From NCBI RefSeq assembly GCF_016545825.1, contig NC_052614.1, positions 11,426,559-11,490,558 on the forward strand: DNA of 64,000 nt. Reading direction: 5' to 3'. This document shows positions 1 through 13,429 of this stretch, in pieces. The stretch comes from Eucalyptus grandis. Lineage: Eukaryota; Streptophyta; Magnoliopsida; Myrtales; Myrtaceae. The stretch's first letter is position 1, and every line of letters begins with the position of its first letter. The translations under genes and the position numbers were made by a program. Under the pieces are notes generated by a model, which saw nothing but the letters and a program-made list of their open reading frames with translations, searched no databases and was not told the origin of the DNA.

Positions 1-919
1 GGCCTCTCTAGAAAGCTAAAATAAAAATTGGCACGCGATTTTAAAGCATTTGATTTGACATATTGTTTAGTGATGGTTTGCTTTTTTTCTTCTTCTTCTT
101 CTTCTTCTTCTTTTTTCTCAAAATTTTTTGACCAATATCTAAGCAGTATTGTCTTTTTATTCAATTTGAAAATATGATTAATACAACGAAAAAAAACTGC
201 AAACCATGTCCACTGTGATATAAATATGCTGATTTTTTTTTTTGTATTACCAAAAATTCTAAACTCGCCCATTGTGATGCATATACCCTAACATTTTTTG
301 TGTTATAAAAATCCCAAACTTATACTAATGTGATATATACATCCTAGATGGAACTGAAATAAATGATTATATGTCATACATATATAACTTTGGTTTTGAT
401 CTCAACACAAAAAAATTACGATATTTATGTCACAGTAGATATAATTTAAAGTCTTAGGCCACTTTAATATAATAGTCATGTTTGATAGGCTTGACACAAA
501 AAAAGAAAAAAAGAAAAAGAAATTCGCAATAATCTCTATAAAGAAATGCAAATTGGCATGTTTTTAAAGTGTTATAATAATTCATGTCATGTTGGATAGG
601 CTTGGCGATGTCATCACATTATTCTTCAGGATTAAAAAAATGTTGGCAATTATCGAAATATCCATATAATGCGAAAAATATCGGATTTAAATTATACATT
701 TATAATTTTCCGTAGACAAAATCCAACTGTCCCGTCGGACGAGCTTTCACTTGAGCAAAGATGTCCGCAAAAATAAACAAAAGAATATAATATGCCAAAA
801 CGGTACGCGGCTGGGTGTTTTGTTTGCCCCTCCAGGATACTTTAACGTTAGAAAACGCCGTCCTCCTCACGTAATAGCAAATCGTGAAAAAGCAAAAAAT
901 CATCACATTTGAGAATTTT
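1..919. other. AT-rich intergenic DNA, no gene seen
   Basis: This AT-rich stretch carries a (TTC)n tract at about 88-111. Around 235-350 there are two adjacent copies of a roughly 60-base motif of the type 'TTAC/TTAT..AAAAAT.C.AAACT', which resembles the ends of the GGTTAATA-type MITEs described further along. Short open frames show no recognisable protein. Confidence 0.5.
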
Positions 920-1275
920 CATAACCACAAGTTTTGCTATTTGCAAAAAGATAACAAGACTGAAAAAAAACCCCAATTTCATTTTAATACAGTGCCAGAA
1001 AGTAACTTGTTTGTGAATTATTAATTTCCACTACATTGTAATTTCCAATTTTTGAAAAATAATTGAACACATTTAAGGGACGTTTGCTTTGTGAGATATA
1101 AACAATTTTTAAATCGCAAATTTGGCTCTTTCCAAAAAGATAACGAGTCTGAAAAACCACATTTTCGTTTCATATACCGCTAAAATTATTTTGTTTGTGA
1201 ATTATTTTTCTCTTCCAAATTTCGGAAAATAATTTAATACATTAAGCGTGCGTCTGTTTTGTGAGATACAAACAA
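920..1275. repeat. Diverged tandem duplication, ~170-184 bp unit
   Basis: Two head-to-tail copies are visible. Both contain an 'AAAAAGATAAC.AG.CTGAAAAA' block (about 945 and 1132), 'GTTTGTGAATTATT' (1009 and 1193) and 'GTGAGATA.AAACAATTT' (1091 and 1261). The spacing drifts from 184 to 170 bases, so there has been at least one indel since duplication. No coding potential is seen. Confidence 0.6.
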
Positions 1276-1529
1276 TTTAGATGAAATTTTTCTAAATCCC
1301 TCAATGAAATGGGTGACAAATTTTTGTTCCCACCTTCGACAAAATTGTACAAGGATAGCTTGTTATTAACAAAAGCATTTTCCAAAAACTATATAAATGA
1401 CGAAAGTTAGGAAAAAAATCTATTCTAAATTACGTATTTTCCTGCGTCCTTTGGTATTTCTCTCCTAGTTTTGCATGGCGAGGTAGCAGGTGTGAACATG
1501 GAAGGTCACATGCAGTCAAAATCTACGTG

Positions 1530-2024
1530 AGAGAGAGAGATGGAGAGAGAGAGAGACGGAGAGCCAACTGGTAACGTGCCGCGAGGACAAATTGCAGAGC
1601 AGAGCACAGCGAGTCTCACTGGTTTGGAAAGCGAACTCGGGTACGTGATCGACGGGAATAATCAAGAGAGAGAGAGAGAAGGAGAGGGAGGGAGAGAGGG
1701 AGGGAGGGAACACGCAAGACGACGGTCAAGTCTCGTTGGTTTTTTCGAGAACAGATGGAAGGAAGGAGACACGTCCCCCACCGTACCCCATTCATTTAGC
1801 GTCCCCCCACTTCTCTCTCTCTCTCTGACCGTCTCTGTCGTGTTGAGTTGTGAGCAAATTGACTGTTGTTGTCGTCTTCCCCCCCCCGCCGCGCCCGTCT
1901 CCCTCGAGCCACTGTTCGCTTTTTTCTTTTTAGCCTTCCGCAGCGGGGAAAAACAAACAGCGTGACATTGTTGCTGTGTCGGGGTTCTTTTGTTTTCTGG
2001 CGCAGGATCGAGCAGAAGAAAGAA

Positions 2025-2066
<42 letters not shown>

Positions 2067-2380
2067 GGGGGGGCTTGCTTTGTGTGTGGAGATGAGAAGG
2101 GTTGACGACCCCACGGCCACAGGATTCGCAAGAAGAAGCCACCACCGTTCTGACACGAGAGTCAGAGGCTCTGTTGTGTGTCCACCACAGCCACTTAAAA
2201 CCATTTCTGGGGCAGCGGGGTGTGTGTTTCTATAACGGGAGCCCCTGCGATGCGCGTTCCACCCTTCCGTGGACGCATCCGAATTTCAATGACCCCTCGC
2301 GGGTCCCCCCAACCTCCTCTTCTTCTCTTTCTCCCCCTTAATATTATAACGCTCTGAAAGTGTTCGACAGAGAGCTACCA

Positions 2381-2417
<37 letters not shown>

Positions 2418-2480
2418 GTAGCAGAATCTCAGGCCCTCGAACAGCTAGCAGATGTGATATGAATTCGAGGGGGACCTGTT
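1530..2480. repeat. GA/CT-rich low-complexity region with microsatellites
   Basis: Purine- or pyrimidine-rich tracts are concentrated here: GA-rich DNA at 1530-1560 and 1663-1710, (AG)15 at 2031-2060 and (TC)n at 2385-2412. Arg/Glu- or Ser/Leu-rich open frames on both strands are products of these tracts. GA/CT tracts are common in plant promoters and 5' leaders, so the region could be an upstream control region, but no downstream gene could be identified. Confidence 0.6.
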
Positions 2481-2792
2481 CGCAAGGACGGAGTCCTTTG
2501 GCTCGTCCTAAAAACCCTGATCAAACGCACGCGTCGGGTGAAAGTGCTCCACCACCGAATAAGTCCTCGTCCACATTCCCTTTCTTTCATTCATTCCTGG
2601 GAAAGTGAAAGAGAAAAGAAAAAAACACAGAGTACAGATTTCCGTCCTGATACGACCGGGCGATAAGTTGCCTCGATATGGACGGGCTACCTTGCTCATG
2701 ATTAGATTTTAACTCATGCATAGCCATGCGCATTTTAACTGCGGGTGGTCGTAATGAAATTAAATTTATGATCATGTAGGTATTTCGTTTTT

Positions 2793-3033
2793 TTTTTTTT
2801 TTTTTTATGATGATCCAGGGAATCCGCGTACCGTACAAATACGGACAGTCTCGATAGGCCCGGGGTGACGGGGGTAAACCCTGGGGCCTCACGGAAGACC
2901 CACCACCCCCGTGGAACGGATAAGACGCCAAGCGTCTCCACGGAGAGTCGAACCTCTCCCTCCTAGAAGGGGTCAGTGGGTCCCCCCACGATGGAGAAGA
3001 TTTAACCAGCGGAGCCACCGTGGCCGGTGGTAC
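2793..3033 (-). mobile_element. tRNA-derived SINE, full-length-looking, with target-site duplication
   Basis: Read on the minus strand, the element begins near 3033. It carries an A-box-like segment (plus positions 3002-3019) and a B-box GGTTCGACTC (plus 2942-2955), the internal RNA polymerase III promoter of tRNA-derived SINEs. It ends in an A tail, seen as T19 at 2788-2806 on the plus strand. A direct repeat GTATTTCGTTTTT flanks it at about 2780-2792 and 3034-3046, as expected for target-primed reverse transcription. The element is about 240 bases and encodes no protein. Family name is not assigned. Confidence 0.8.
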
Positions 3034-3046
3034 GTATTTCGTTTTT

Positions 3047-4326
3047 GAGTGCATGGCTCGGTTTATTCACAAGAGAGAATTATATAGCAGGCCGTATACA
3101 TTGTTCAACCGTTTTCCTAATAGTTTAAACTTTAATTAGGAAAGGGAAACATTGTGCCTAAATACAATATGCTTGCATTGGCTAATTCAGGAAGTTCCTT
3201 TTCTTTCTTTTTTTTTGGTCTGCAGGAAGTTCCTTTTCAGAAGGTTGTAGACATGTTCGGTTGTAAAAAAGCATTTTTGGTGAACATTTTCAATGGAAAA
3301 TCTAAGGATACTGTTTAATGTTTTTACATTTTCACTTTTTTATTTTGGAAATGTTTTCTTATATTTTATTTGTCAATCCGCACTAGCATCTCCCTTGATT
3401 TGGAGAACATGGAATGTAGCTATTTGTTATCCTCCAAGTGCTTTCATGGAATTCAAAAAGACTATTATAATTTATTTTCATTTTCCAAATAACAAGTGAA
3501 AATTCTCCCTGACATGATGCACCTTATGCAATCATTTTCAAGTCGAACACAGGTTTTTGGCGTTGCACCTCAGCTCTTCCGTTAGCCACCATCGCACGCC
3601 ATTGCTACCCGCACATCTCCGGCTCCACCTCCCCTCCCCCGTTGCTAATTCCCCCCTCTCTCCACACTCACAATGAAGTCATCAGAGGTAGCCAACCAGT
3701 CCAGAGAGAGATAGAGAGAGGCGGAGGTGGACAGCATAGAGTAATAGGCGGGGACGAATATGTAGCTATGGGCCGGCAGCGAAGGAGAGGCGGCAAAGGG
3801 AAGGAGAGAGAGAAAGGGGGCATCGGGATTTCTAGGTTTTTGTAGTAGATTCGCCTAAATTGTCACGCCACTTTAGTAAATTTGAGACGATTAGGCAGGG
3901 TACAGTTATTCCCTTAGAGGGAGAGAATTCTAATGCAGTCCAACTTTTACACTTCTCCATGTGATCGCACCGGGCTTTATCCACAACCATGGTGATGGAC
4001 GAGAGGACAGAGAGAGCTAGGCTGTAAGATTGAAGAGCCTCTAAAATACCATAGTAGTTCTGACCAACTAAAGAGCTCGCAATGCATTCCATTGACGCCT
4101 CGACCATTCAAATTGTGCAAACTACATGCCCACTTATCAATCTTTTTGTTTCTTTATTGGTCTTGCTGACTCAGTCTCGATCTGCAGCCTTTGTGTTGGG
4201 CTAGTGGAGCAATATAATATGCATGGTACCACGTTTGGAGGAAAGATCTCCATGACCCTCTTACCAATTTTGGTAATAGCACTAAGGGAGAACATCAACA
4301 GGTGTTGATTGATCTTTTGAGACCTT
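3047..4326. other. Intergenic DNA, no gene recognised
   Basis: Only short open frames occur here, for example a 91-codon minus-strand frame at 3832-4107 that I do not recognise. A GA-rich patch lies around 3700-3820. No repeat boundary could be defined. Confidence 0.4.
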
Positions 4327-4345
4327 CCTCCCTCCCTCCCTCCCT

Positions 4346-4403
<58 letters not shown>
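4327..4403. repeat. Compound microsatellite (TCCC)n(TC)n
   Basis: A TCCC-type run from about 4327 to 4352 passes directly into an uninterrupted TC run ending at about 4403. It generates Arg/Glu-rich and Leu/Ser-rich open frames that are not genes. Confidence 0.95.
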
Positions 4404-4407
<4 letters not shown>

Positions 4408-7400
4408 GAATATCTTCGCTTTCATTGGTACTTGGTGCGTGGGGTCACCTTTTTTGGAGCTTGTGTAGGAGGGAGAGGGAGAGATAGAGTGTCGATTTTC
4501 TTCATTGTTCTCTTCTTTGATGCACGCATTTAATAAAGTTTGGCATGGCCCTTTTGACGCACATGATAAGACGCAATCACTTGCTATCATGAGTTGGTAA
4601 TGGCCTGTAATTCTTGCCTACGTGGGTCTGTGCTGGCTTGTCTTTCTTAGTCGATCACACCACACCCATCGAACTATCTCAATGATACCCTTGTGTACAG
4701 TCTTTGCCCGCAAGATACAAGCGGGGTACATGGAATTTCCGATTTAGGGTATGCATTTCTATTTTTCGTAATCTCGTTCCATGTTCACGTGTTAAAAGTT
4801 TAGCTATTCTTAGGCATGTGAGCGTAGCTTAAAAGCTCTTTCAAGTTATAAAGGCCTACCTATCTTTCTTTTTTTTGTCTTTTAATTGCCCAATACGCAG
4901 ACATCATAATGAAAATTCAAGTCAAAATGATCCGAGTTTATCGATGTTGGGTTTGTGTGGTATTGAAGCCAAGTCAAGGTCATGCGCGCTTGTAATGTCC
5001 CAATCGTAGGGTTCTTTATCAAAATAATTCGCATGCATCTCCATCAGAATTGTCATTATCAAGAAATATCAGCTTGAAGGAAGCCAAACATAAAGCTTTC
5101 ATTCTAGTTCTCACTGTGGGTCTTCTAAAAAGAAGAAAAGAAGATGATCAGTGTCGATGTATCAACAACCTGGTCCTAAATTTTCATGCCCTTTTCCTCA
5201 ACAAGGTTTGATTACGAGTTATTTTACAATTTTTCCTTGGAAGCAATGAAATTTGATGGTCTTATGATGTGTTTTTGGGTAGCAACCTATATAGCAACTA
5301 AGGCGAGTGTTCCTTAAGCTTTGGAGCTTGACCTAAGAAAAGAAACCTAAACTAGCTGATCATATATAAAGGATGAACATATTTGCAAACATCTAAGATT
5401 AAAAACACCAGGGTTTCCAGGATTCGTTTAACCCACAATGGTCCTCGAAGATAAAATTATTTTCAACCTAATACATGTGCACGTCCATCTCCTTTTGTTT
5501 CGCCGAATCAATGGAAAAAATTCGGCAACGGATGGTGTTGGAGTTTGCCTTGTCTCCCTTGAACAAGTCATACACCTGCCGCCTTAGCATATTTTCTTCT
5601 GCTCAATTAATTCCAGAGCCTAATTTTGCTAATAAAACTTCAGTGAAATTTCTCTGTCATGCACCCAAACTACTAGGATCGGTCCAAACATTCAGGGGTC
5701 AAATCAGTTTGGCTACACATAGTTTGGGACTGTGGAATTCAACAAACTTGAAATAGGCTAGTTGCCGCCCATTAATGGCTTTTGACCTTTCTTTCCTTTG
5801 ATCTATCATCTTATATACGAAAAGGAGGAGAAACATGAATTAATGTTTGAGAAACCCTGTTTTTTTCTTCTTTTCCCACAACTGTTGTGTATGGGGTCCA
5901 TCATTGCATTATTCACAAGATAACATTTTTTAATACCACAACAAAACCAGGGAAAATGTTATAAATTCGAGATAACATTTTTCTCGTAGGATTATATTTT
6001 TCCAGAGCTTCCTGATCTTCTTAGAAACATTCATTGATGGGCATGCATTAAAATTATGTGCTTTCTATATGCTGGGAATATACTAATAAGGGACACGTGG
6101 CAACACCCCATCTATGGCGAGGTAGATTACTAAAGTGTGGTTCGTATCCCTTTCCCACTTTATGAACAAGCTTACTTTTTGGAGTACCCTTTTCCACAAA
6201 AGGGGCCAAAAAAGTCTTCAAGACAAATTGAGAAAGCACACAGAATTATGAATCCTGCTCTGTGCTTTACATTTTTTCTTCCCATATACTTTCGGTCACT
6301 TTACTTCCATAAGATACAACTGTTGATGGTACTTCACCAATTAGGTGAATGAAAAGCCTTCTGTAATCCACCTCAAACCCATGAGGAGATGATCTAATAG
6401 TCTGTGTGCTCATTAGACCTGCTTCTCTAACCAAGATCGCATGGGACATGCATAGATCTTTTTGAAATTTTGCTAGGGTCTTTTTTTCTTTACGTCTTGC
6501 ATGTTTTGGATCTCATAAAGCTAACCTTGATGTTAAAAAGTTTCGAAGGTGAAACAAGCTTTGATCAATTGCGTTAACTCGATTCATGTAATCACCTTGT
6601 TATCACTTGGACTCGAGTTCACGGGGGCTAAACTCTCAAGAGAAGCATTGGCGATGGAAGGTTGGGTTTTGCTTTAGTATCACTTCACAAGTTCCATGAC
6701 CATCCAAAGGAAAAAATTTTGGAATTAGTGAAGCTCTTTAGATCAAAGCGTATGTTCGATGGATGATAGGAGACATAGAGAAGTACATAGAGAAGGCAAT
6801 ATCGTGCGCGTAAATGAGTTAAACAATACCAGAACTACATAACTCAATAACCAAGACATTCAAGGAAATGGAATTTGTTTCCATTGCTAAGCAATCTCTG
6901 TTTTGGGCAAAGATGCTTTTCCGTCCCTTGTCGGTATTAGAAATCAATCTTACATCGGATGTATATATCAAGATATCGGGACATGCATATAAGTAGTGTG
7001 AAATTGTTAACTAGAGGCGCAAGCATGTCCCCAACTCGATCTTGCGCATGAACAGTGCATGTTTCTTTGGGACTTAATTAAGTGATCAGTGTTCTTGGAT
7101 GATAGCGACACTTAGAATGTGTAAATTGTCAAAAAAAGGGGATGAAAGGGGCTAATGAGTGCCCTAAAACTGTCCGAGCATAATTTCAAAAGGGGGTATA
7201 GAAAAATTCATAGGAAAGTGATGTGCGTGGAGTTGGGGGAATGATGCGAATGCATGGGTCGTCGCAATTGCAGACTGGCCAGCTACTTGCCTCGCACGCA
7301 CAGCTCACGATCCACCTACAGGACCAATTTGCGCAAAAGCCAACAAAAGAGAAAGAAATAACTCCCCAAAAAAAAAAGGAACATCGTAGTCATCTCCAAA

Positions 7401-7670
7401 TTATCAAAGAGAGGCAAAGTACAATGCCAAAGCATTCAATGCAGAGAGTAAGTGTCCTTTGTGTGTGGGAATGATCATCCTTGGTCCCTGTCGATGCTCG
7501 TAGCCATTCGTGACCTATTGCTAAAAGTGCGTCGTACCATGCCAAAACCGTCATCGATGGGAAAGGGCAAAACAAAGGGAGAGGGGGGAAAGACACCAGC
7601 AAAAGCAATCGAATATCAATCAAGAACAGGAACTTCGAGTACGGCAAGGCAGAGACCCACACGCATGCCA
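4404..7670. other. Intergenic DNA, no gene recognised
   Basis: Several short open frames (the longest is 93 codons at 5475-5756) match nothing I recognise and have no supporting splice or start context. No repeat with definable ends was seen. Confidence 0.4.
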
Positions 7671-7673
7671 CAT

Positions 7674-7694
7674 CCCACGTGGGACGCATATAAG
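7674..7694 (+). promoter_or_regulatory. Palindromic G-box beside a TATA-like motif
   Basis: CCCACGTGGG at 7674-7683 is a perfect 10-base palindrome with a G-box core (CACGTG), the binding motif of plant bZIP and bHLH factors. GCATATAAG follows at 7686-7694. The spacing is shorter than in many promoters and no downstream coding region is recognised, so this is a candidate site only. Confidence 0.3.
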
Positions 7695-7699
7695 CACAT

Positions 7700-10585
7700 G
7701 GTCATGTGATGTTCTTGTCCGAAATTCCACATTGCACAGGCTGATAATTTAAAGCTACTCTTGAACTTCTGATAAAAAGGGGTTAGCTAAAAACGATTAT
7801 CTTGTGCTCAACTGAGTATTCACGAGAAATTTGTTCTCCTTCACCGCAATGCTTGACCATTAAATCTTGCAATTAGGTCCACGGGGTATCTTAGCCCTCA
7901 TCACACGATCATGATCGTCCTCAATCTTGGACCGTGACATGTGGAGGTGGATATCTTAGGTCTCACTGTGATTGGGATTCATGAGATCTTATGGAAGTCA
8001 AATCAAAGATGCTTCCCCTTTTCACAAAGCGAAACATTTGGCTTCCTTAATTAATGCAACAATGAAGGGGAATGACCGTCCATTTGTTCATGCCCCACCT
8101 TTAATTGGATTCCTTCATTCGCATGACCCAATTTATTGACCGCGATTTGTCTCGCCCTTCCTATTATGTGGCATGTCGGCAATGAATAAAATTATTTTAT
8201 ATATCGGGTTCTAATTGATATGGAACAACATTTCACTCATAAAATTTGATCTTTTTACTAGCGATGTGTGCCATAAAACTCTATTCAAATTTCGATGCTA
8301 TTTAGTTCTCATTATTCAATCACGTAACCTTGATACACTAAATTCTGGACCTTTTCCCCCCTCTTTTAAAGGGTCAAACATAAAGAAGGGAACTCATCAT
8401 CGCTCCATTACCTCCTTTAAGAAAACAAAAGATTATCAAGTGTTGACAATAAGGAAGCAAGGATCCCCGGATCGATTTTAAAGCTTGGCGTCCACCATCA
8501 ATGGCCAAAGAAATAAAAAGAAAAGTAAATAGAATGATGGTAGTGAGGATACGGTTGGATTTGGGGGGTCAGTCTTTAGTTACACCAGCAATGTTGGAAG
8601 GTGAAGAACCAAATAAAAGCATCCTACTATATGCAGTGAATCTAGGGTTTTATTCGCGCACATCTTATCAAGAATGCATTGCCATCATGATCGTTGAATC
8701 AAATGGTGCCGTATCTTGTTTTGTTCATCCCTAGGTTGGACCGCGTAAAAATTTGGCTGTCTTTTATTAGTCCATCATATAGATTTTCATCAAAGTATGA
8801 TTGGTCAAAACCAAATCTCTGATGGGCCTAGAGAAAATCAATTTTAGTGGGTCTATACTTTGGTTCTTATGAGGAACATCCAAATCACACAAGCTAGAAA
8901 AGTTATTTTTCTCGGACAGAGTCTGAGACTTACGATTTCTTTTGAAACTAACAAGCAAGCTAAATTATGCATTTTAAAGTATGCAGTAGTGGAGGCTGCT
9001 TAACCAATTGAATAGATTATAACGAATTCATGCGGTTGGTACAATACTTCAAAATGAAAAAAATATTGTTTTTATATGTTTGAGGTGACAGCGCACTTAA
9101 ACTAATAGTGTGCCTAAATCTACTTAATTGTCTCATGCATTCACACTATCCATGATAAGAACATTGTTAGCTAGAACGTAACTAGATTTGTTTTATTCAT
9201 GAAGGACGCGCTCGTCGGTCTTCTTCTTCTTCGTCTTTTAATAAGTATACTCGTGAAACTAAATTTAGAGAAACTTTTATTCCTTTTCACCAAAGTAAGT
9301 TCATATTTTTTTTTTTTTTTTTTTTTCTGGATATACCGTGACTAGATGCGATAGATAACCTATAAACAGGCTAAGTATATCCAGATTTATGCAACGAGAT
9401 TAAACTAGGTAACTTACACTATCTGAGCTTTTGGCACAAATGACATGCAATGATCTTGGCATGTTTATTTCCCGTCCTAATCGGTAGAACTAAAACGATT
9501 TTGATAGTATTATTTTCGATCAAGTTATTATCATAATATCATGTCGGCAATATTTGTTTATTATTTTTGTAATGTTCGTGCCGTGTCGAGGTGTGTTTAC
9601 GGTGGAAATGGTTAATGCCCCTAGTCCTCGACTTCCGAATCCAAAATAATACCCAGCTCCTAAATTTTCAAGCTTTCCATCATGAAATGTAAATTGGTCG
9701 GCTTGACCAGTTGACTGAATTATGTCTAATCAGAAAGCAAAATGAAGTATAAGAAGGAATATCCGTGGTGGGAGACCGAGGAAAATCATTGCTAACATCT
9801 TCAAACACAACAAAAATTCCATTAAACCACCCAAAAACAATAATCTAAGCCCGTGGGGGTTTTTTTCGAATGTTCTGTCTTGAAAAGACAGCCGCTCCGG
9901 TATGTGGGGTTATTTCATGTGCACGCTAGATTAGCGATTAATCGTGGAGAATCTCATGATGTTAACGCGAGCACAAAAGTCTCTTAACCAACACAATTAT
10001 GCCTCGCTTGCTCTCAGCGGAGACGTCAAATTGTCAATGACCATGATGGATGAAATTAGAGGTTTTGCCGATCTCGAGTGTACCACTTTTCTACGTTCCA
10101 ACCACTTGTTTCACTTTTAGAGGCCAGTCTGAATCTGGCTTATTACCAGGATTTACCTAGGAAATTTGGGAATTAACGTTGATTAGTCTTTGTCCTGTCA
10201 TGAAACATCATGTCTCTACCCTTTTACCGACCATTCAAGGGGTCGTTCTATCAACATCCCCACTCTTTGAATAGAAGAGGCATCAAGGAGCTTGAGTTCA
10301 CTTCAAGTCCATGTACAGGTTAAACGGGTGGTTTTTACATTACTCGAATACTGGTTTTTTTTTTTTTTCCTTTTGTTATATCAGATGCTTTTACACCAAA
10401 GCAATTAAAAGGGGCTGGGATTCAATCAAATTACATCCCGCTATACATCCTTAAAATCATTGAAAACTTACACTTGGAAAGGTTCAAAAGTTGAAACTAT
10501 TTATACTGATTTGTATTTTCTTTCTAGGTGATACGCCATATGTTCAACGGTTGAATAGATTTCATAAACTCAAGTAAACTATGCA
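7700..10585. other. Intergenic DNA, no gene recognised
   Basis: AT-rich DNA with short open frames only. Poly-T runs occur near 9308-9325 and could be old retroposon tails, but no flanking duplication could be confirmed. Confidence 0.4.
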
Positions 10586-10589
10586 ACGA

Positions 10590-10790
10590 TGATTTCACTG
10601 TAGTGCTTCAAGGAGATCAAAAAGCAAACCGACCAGAATTTAGAGTATAAAGTCTCAAGTTCGATTCTTGGCCTCCTGTAGTCTAGTTCAGGCGAGGCCG
10701 TCTAGGAAAATGCTCCTGGAAAAATCTCTTAGTCCCTTTAAATGTGATGCTTTGAATTAGGACGAATCTGTTGTTTAAAAAAGAGACAAT
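10590..10790 (+). mobile_element. Possible diverged SINE-like sequence
   Basis: The segment contains a B-box-like CAAGTTCGATTCTTGG at about 10647-10662 preceded by a weak A-box-like stretch, and it ends near an A-rich run (about 10777-10786). This matches the general layout of a tRNA-derived SINE. No clear target-site duplication was found, so the call is tentative. Confidence 0.3.
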
Positions 10791-12780
10791 GATGCTTAAA
10801 ATGTTTGCCTGTCATTGTCAATCGGGGGCTGTCAGTAAGCGGTAGTGTGTTTGATAGGCCCAACCATTTCGACGAAGCAAAATCCTAAAAATTATGGGCC
10901 AATGTATCCTTAAGGCCCGACCCATCCTACTAAGTCCTCTATCTGTAGTCATTTGCGATCTACTTCTTTATTATAACGCCATAACAATGTCGTTATAATG
11001 TAGTTGTAACTCGTGAATAATAAAAGGATTTTGACAGATAGTTGTCTAAGGTGTCAGTCAATGAGATGAAAGTGCACTCCTCAATAATAAAGAAGGATTC
11101 AATAGTAGAGAGAACCGGATCACACACTGGAGATGGCAAGCACAATAAATATCATTGAGATTGGCAAAGCTGACCACACGGGATGAGCACTCAACTAGGG
11201 TGAACTCGTTAGGATTGAGACAAAGATAACTATAACAAAGATAATACTAATCGTACATGAAATGGTTGCTGCTACATTTGTGGCATAATGGATCACTTTG
11301 CCAAGGTTTGTTATTACATACTCCTAATGAGAAAAATTGCAGCACCATAAGAGAGTTCCTGAGTTGATCCCCACAATTAGTATGAATCAACTTTAGTTTT
11401 CGGCTTTTATTCTAGTGCCACTTCAATTGAAAACTAACAACTTTTTGTTTTTCATAAATACAACTGTCATAGAAATCCAACTCAACTATCTATAAATGTG
11501 GAAGCAAGTGTAAGTATTTTACACACTTTTCAACAAAATGTCCCAAACGATAATATTAAAAAGTAGACAAACTACATCTATATGCTTTTTTTGTTACTAC
11601 TACTCTTGCCATTGAGGTTATTTTTTACTCTATGTATCCAAAGGTTGTTACATTCTTGGTCAAGTTTACTAATTAAGATAAAAAATTTCTTCAACTCTGA
11701 AATATGCCTGATTTCACACAAAATTAAATGTTCCCTACTTGAGATGTTCATAATCACAATTCATTTTTCCAATAATTGAACACATGTGGCCATTTTGCAC
11801 AACCACTTGCTCGAAATTTCCACTGGCATAATAAGCAAATATGTCTCTTTGCAAGGTATAATGGAAGGAAGCATCATAGTCAACGAATCACTTGTTTGTC
11901 GTTAAGTCAAACCTGCAGAGAAACACAAGTTCTCTTGTAAAGGTTCATCTTAACCACATTAGCTCTTTGATTCTTATCTCGCCGCTTCTTTTTACAAGCT
12001 TCACGCTAATACCTTCGATGTTTGGTCTAGTGACAAAACCAGCACTCATCTTTTGTAACCTCTCTCTTCATTTTTTATTATGACTTGCTACTCTCACTAA
12101 ATTTTCCTTCACTTTTACTTATCCCATGGTTCTCCATTGCTAGTGCCATTGAAGATGTAGATGTCAAAAAATTACTTTCACCCAACTCTTTCCTTCACAT
12201 CTCTTCATCTATGATGTTGCTCACAATGGCACTTAAAATCAAATCATCCTTCATGGTGCCCAATATTCCTTGCGCTATGGTGTTGAAACTTTCCTGAATG
12301 AAACATAAAAATAGTAAAGCTTGGAGCTTCATATCAAATTTATGCTTGCGAATTCCAACTGACTTCTAAAAAGTACTAATATGTTGTGCCACAAAACTTT
12401 TGTCAAATAACTTCATATTAACCTATTTTTTCAGTACAAATATCCGATTTGATGTGGACGGCTTCTCATATATATTCATTAGAATATTCATGTTTTTTTT
12501 GCACATTTTGCTTGTGTGATGTGGTACCTTGTCTTTTTCATCAACCTTAGACAAATCGCATTTAATGCCTTTTGATCAAGATTTTTCCATCTTGATTCTG
12601 ATGTCCGATCCACTTTTGTGATTTTGTATTTTCAACCTTTAAGTGATGCATAGAGATCTTTTTAATAAAGATAGTCATCGATTTGGAATTTTCACTATTC
12701 AAAATCTTGCTCTTGGAACACATATATTTTGATTTTATCTTTTGTCATATTTTTTGCGTCATTGAAAAAATCTCGATGTT
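10791..12780. other. AT-rich intergenic DNA, no gene recognised
   Basis: Open frames of 60-70 codons around 11582-12297 are Leu/Ile/Phe-rich and match nothing I know. They could be remnants of a decayed polyprotein, but no motif supports this. Confidence 0.35.
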
Positions 12781-12784
12781 CTTG

Positions 12785-13120
12785 ATATTGCGACCTACCC
12801 CCACGCAAGGGAGGGAGATGGGTTTAGAGGTATTTGCTTATAAAGCATGAGCTCTCCCAAGTTTATACCTCGCATGACATTGGTTTTCCTATATATATGT
12901 GTTCAAAAGGAGTTGCCACTAGCCATTGTTGAGAGTCGGCTAGAAACCCTAATTAAGATGTGGGAGTGTCATCTTGATGCATGCGCAGTAAGAGATTTTT
13001 AGGGACTTGATTACCCTAGCTATTTAACTAGAGCCTTTTCGATACCTAAACTCAACCATTTGCTGATTAAAGCGTTAGGGCAACCTATCGGAAATTCAAA
13101 GATTCATCTTAACTAATCTA
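12785..13120 (-). repeat. LTR-like repeat, copy 1 (reverse orientation)
   Basis: The plus strand shows 'GCGACCTA', then 'GAGCTCTCCCAA', then 'GGAGTTGCCACTAG', the reverse complement of a block also found at 56120-56545 and in part at 28282-28480. The order and spacing of these words are shared, so the three are members of one dispersed family. The shared 'GTGGCGACTCC' word resembles sequence near the LTR end or primer site of Tat/Ogre-type Ty3/gypsy elements; that attribution is from recollection of those families and is an inference. Confidence 0.5.
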
Positions 13121-13429
13121 AAAATGAAAATAACAATCAATATATTAAAATTATGCAATCAGGAACAATTGAATTGAAATGGACAAGTAACGACCTAGCA
13201 CAATCTCTAAAAAGAAAACAACACAAAACAACCTCTGTAGTAAAGCTCTAAAAGCTTGTTCAAATTTGGGTACAACTTTTAATGAAAGGATTTTCATTTT
13301 TTTTAATAGCTAAAAGTTCTAAGTTAAAATTAACATGAAAATTCTCACGAAACTGGTCAAAATCTATCTTCTAAATTTTTTTCTAATTTTTTTTACCTTT
13401 TTTCAAAGATTTCTGATTTTTTGGACTTT

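Noticed and set aside
1516..2341. Arg/Glu- and Ser/Leu-rich open frames
   Set aside because: They come from GA/CT microsatellites and have no protein similarity that I can recognise.
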